6,081 nt of DNA, taken from the NCBI GenBank assembly GCA_025965815.1, contig JAOPWF010000874.1, forward strand, positions 1 to 6,081, in the 5' to 3' direction. The notes under the pieces were generated by a model. That model was not told the origin of the DNA, made no database searches, and worked only from the letters and a program-made list of their open reading frames with translations. Positions 6,073 to 6,081 of this stretch are shown here, piece by piece. Positions within the stretch are counted from its first letter, which is position 1. The number at the start of each line of letters is the position of its first letter. Position numbers and translations under genes: made by a program. The stretch comes from Mycobacterium sp. Lineage in GTDB: Bacteria > Actinomycetota > Actinomycetes > Mycobacteriales > Mycobacteriaceae.

Positions 6073-6081
6073 GGGAGGAAA
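6073..6081 (+). promoter_or_regulatory. Shine-Dalgarno of a plus-strand gene starting beyond the window
   Basis: GGGAGGAAA is a strong purine-rich ribosome-binding sequence at the very end of the window. The nearby ATG at 6071-6073 has no such sequence before it, so the start codon most likely lies a few bases past 6081. The region 5947-6081 contains no other coding signal, so map and this unseen gene are divergent. Confidence 0.5.

Noticed and set aside
6071..6081. ATG at 6071 as the start of the right-hand gene
   Set aside because: There is no Shine-Dalgarno before it, whereas the bases GGGAGGAAA that follow look like a ribosome-binding site for a later start.

Overview
This high-GC window comes from an actinobacterium and most likely from a Mycobacterium/Mycolicibacterium. 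Apart from two differences, the gene order matches what I remember of the M. tuberculosis Rv0877-Rv0884c block: DUF3027, DUF2530, MarR regulator, SpoU-type RNA methyltransferase, DUF2537, SepH, SerC. I assigned the families by reading the protein sequences; no database search was run.

Layout, left to right. (1) Positions 2-730, plus strand, are the 3' part of a DUF3027 gene that begins before the window. (2) Positions 727-1494, minus strand, are a probable two-gene unit: a small two-helix membrane protein (DUF2530) followed by an SRPBCC/START-like protein. The SRPBCC gene stands where I recall a PPE gene in M. tuberculosis, and its stop codon shares a CTAG with the DUF3027 stop. (3) Positions 1495-1582 are a divergent control region with a possible leaderless promoter in each direction. 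(4) Positions 1583-3122, plus strand, are a tight three-gene operon (MarR regulator, SPOUT RNA methyltransferase, three-helix membrane protein) joined by two GTGA start/stop overlaps. (5) Positions 3123-3141 are a short convergent gap with a GC hairpin. (6) Positions 3142-5946, minus strand, are map, then serC, then sepH: methionine aminopeptidase, phosphoserine aminotransferase and an FtsZ-associated septation protein. (7) Positions 5947-6081 hold no gene but are dense in regulatory sequence. They contain a perfect CRP-type site (TGTGA-N6-TCACA) over the map ribosome-binding site, a perfect 17-bp GGTACC palindrome typical of a repressor operator, and a Shine-Dalgarno-like sequence at the right edge for a plus-strand gene that starts beyond the window.

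How the parts work together. Most of the window is housekeeping: N-terminal methionine removal, serine synthesis, division and RNA modification. The most interesting signals are regulatory. In M. tuberculosis, as I recall, CRP (Rv3676) acts on serC from the serC-Rv0885 intergenic region. Here a map gene lies between serC and the intergenic region that holds a consensus CRP site, while serC has its own candidate leaderless promoter. I saw no RNA genes, insertion sequences, CRISPR arrays or phage genes, and I did not find a clearly new multi-gene system.
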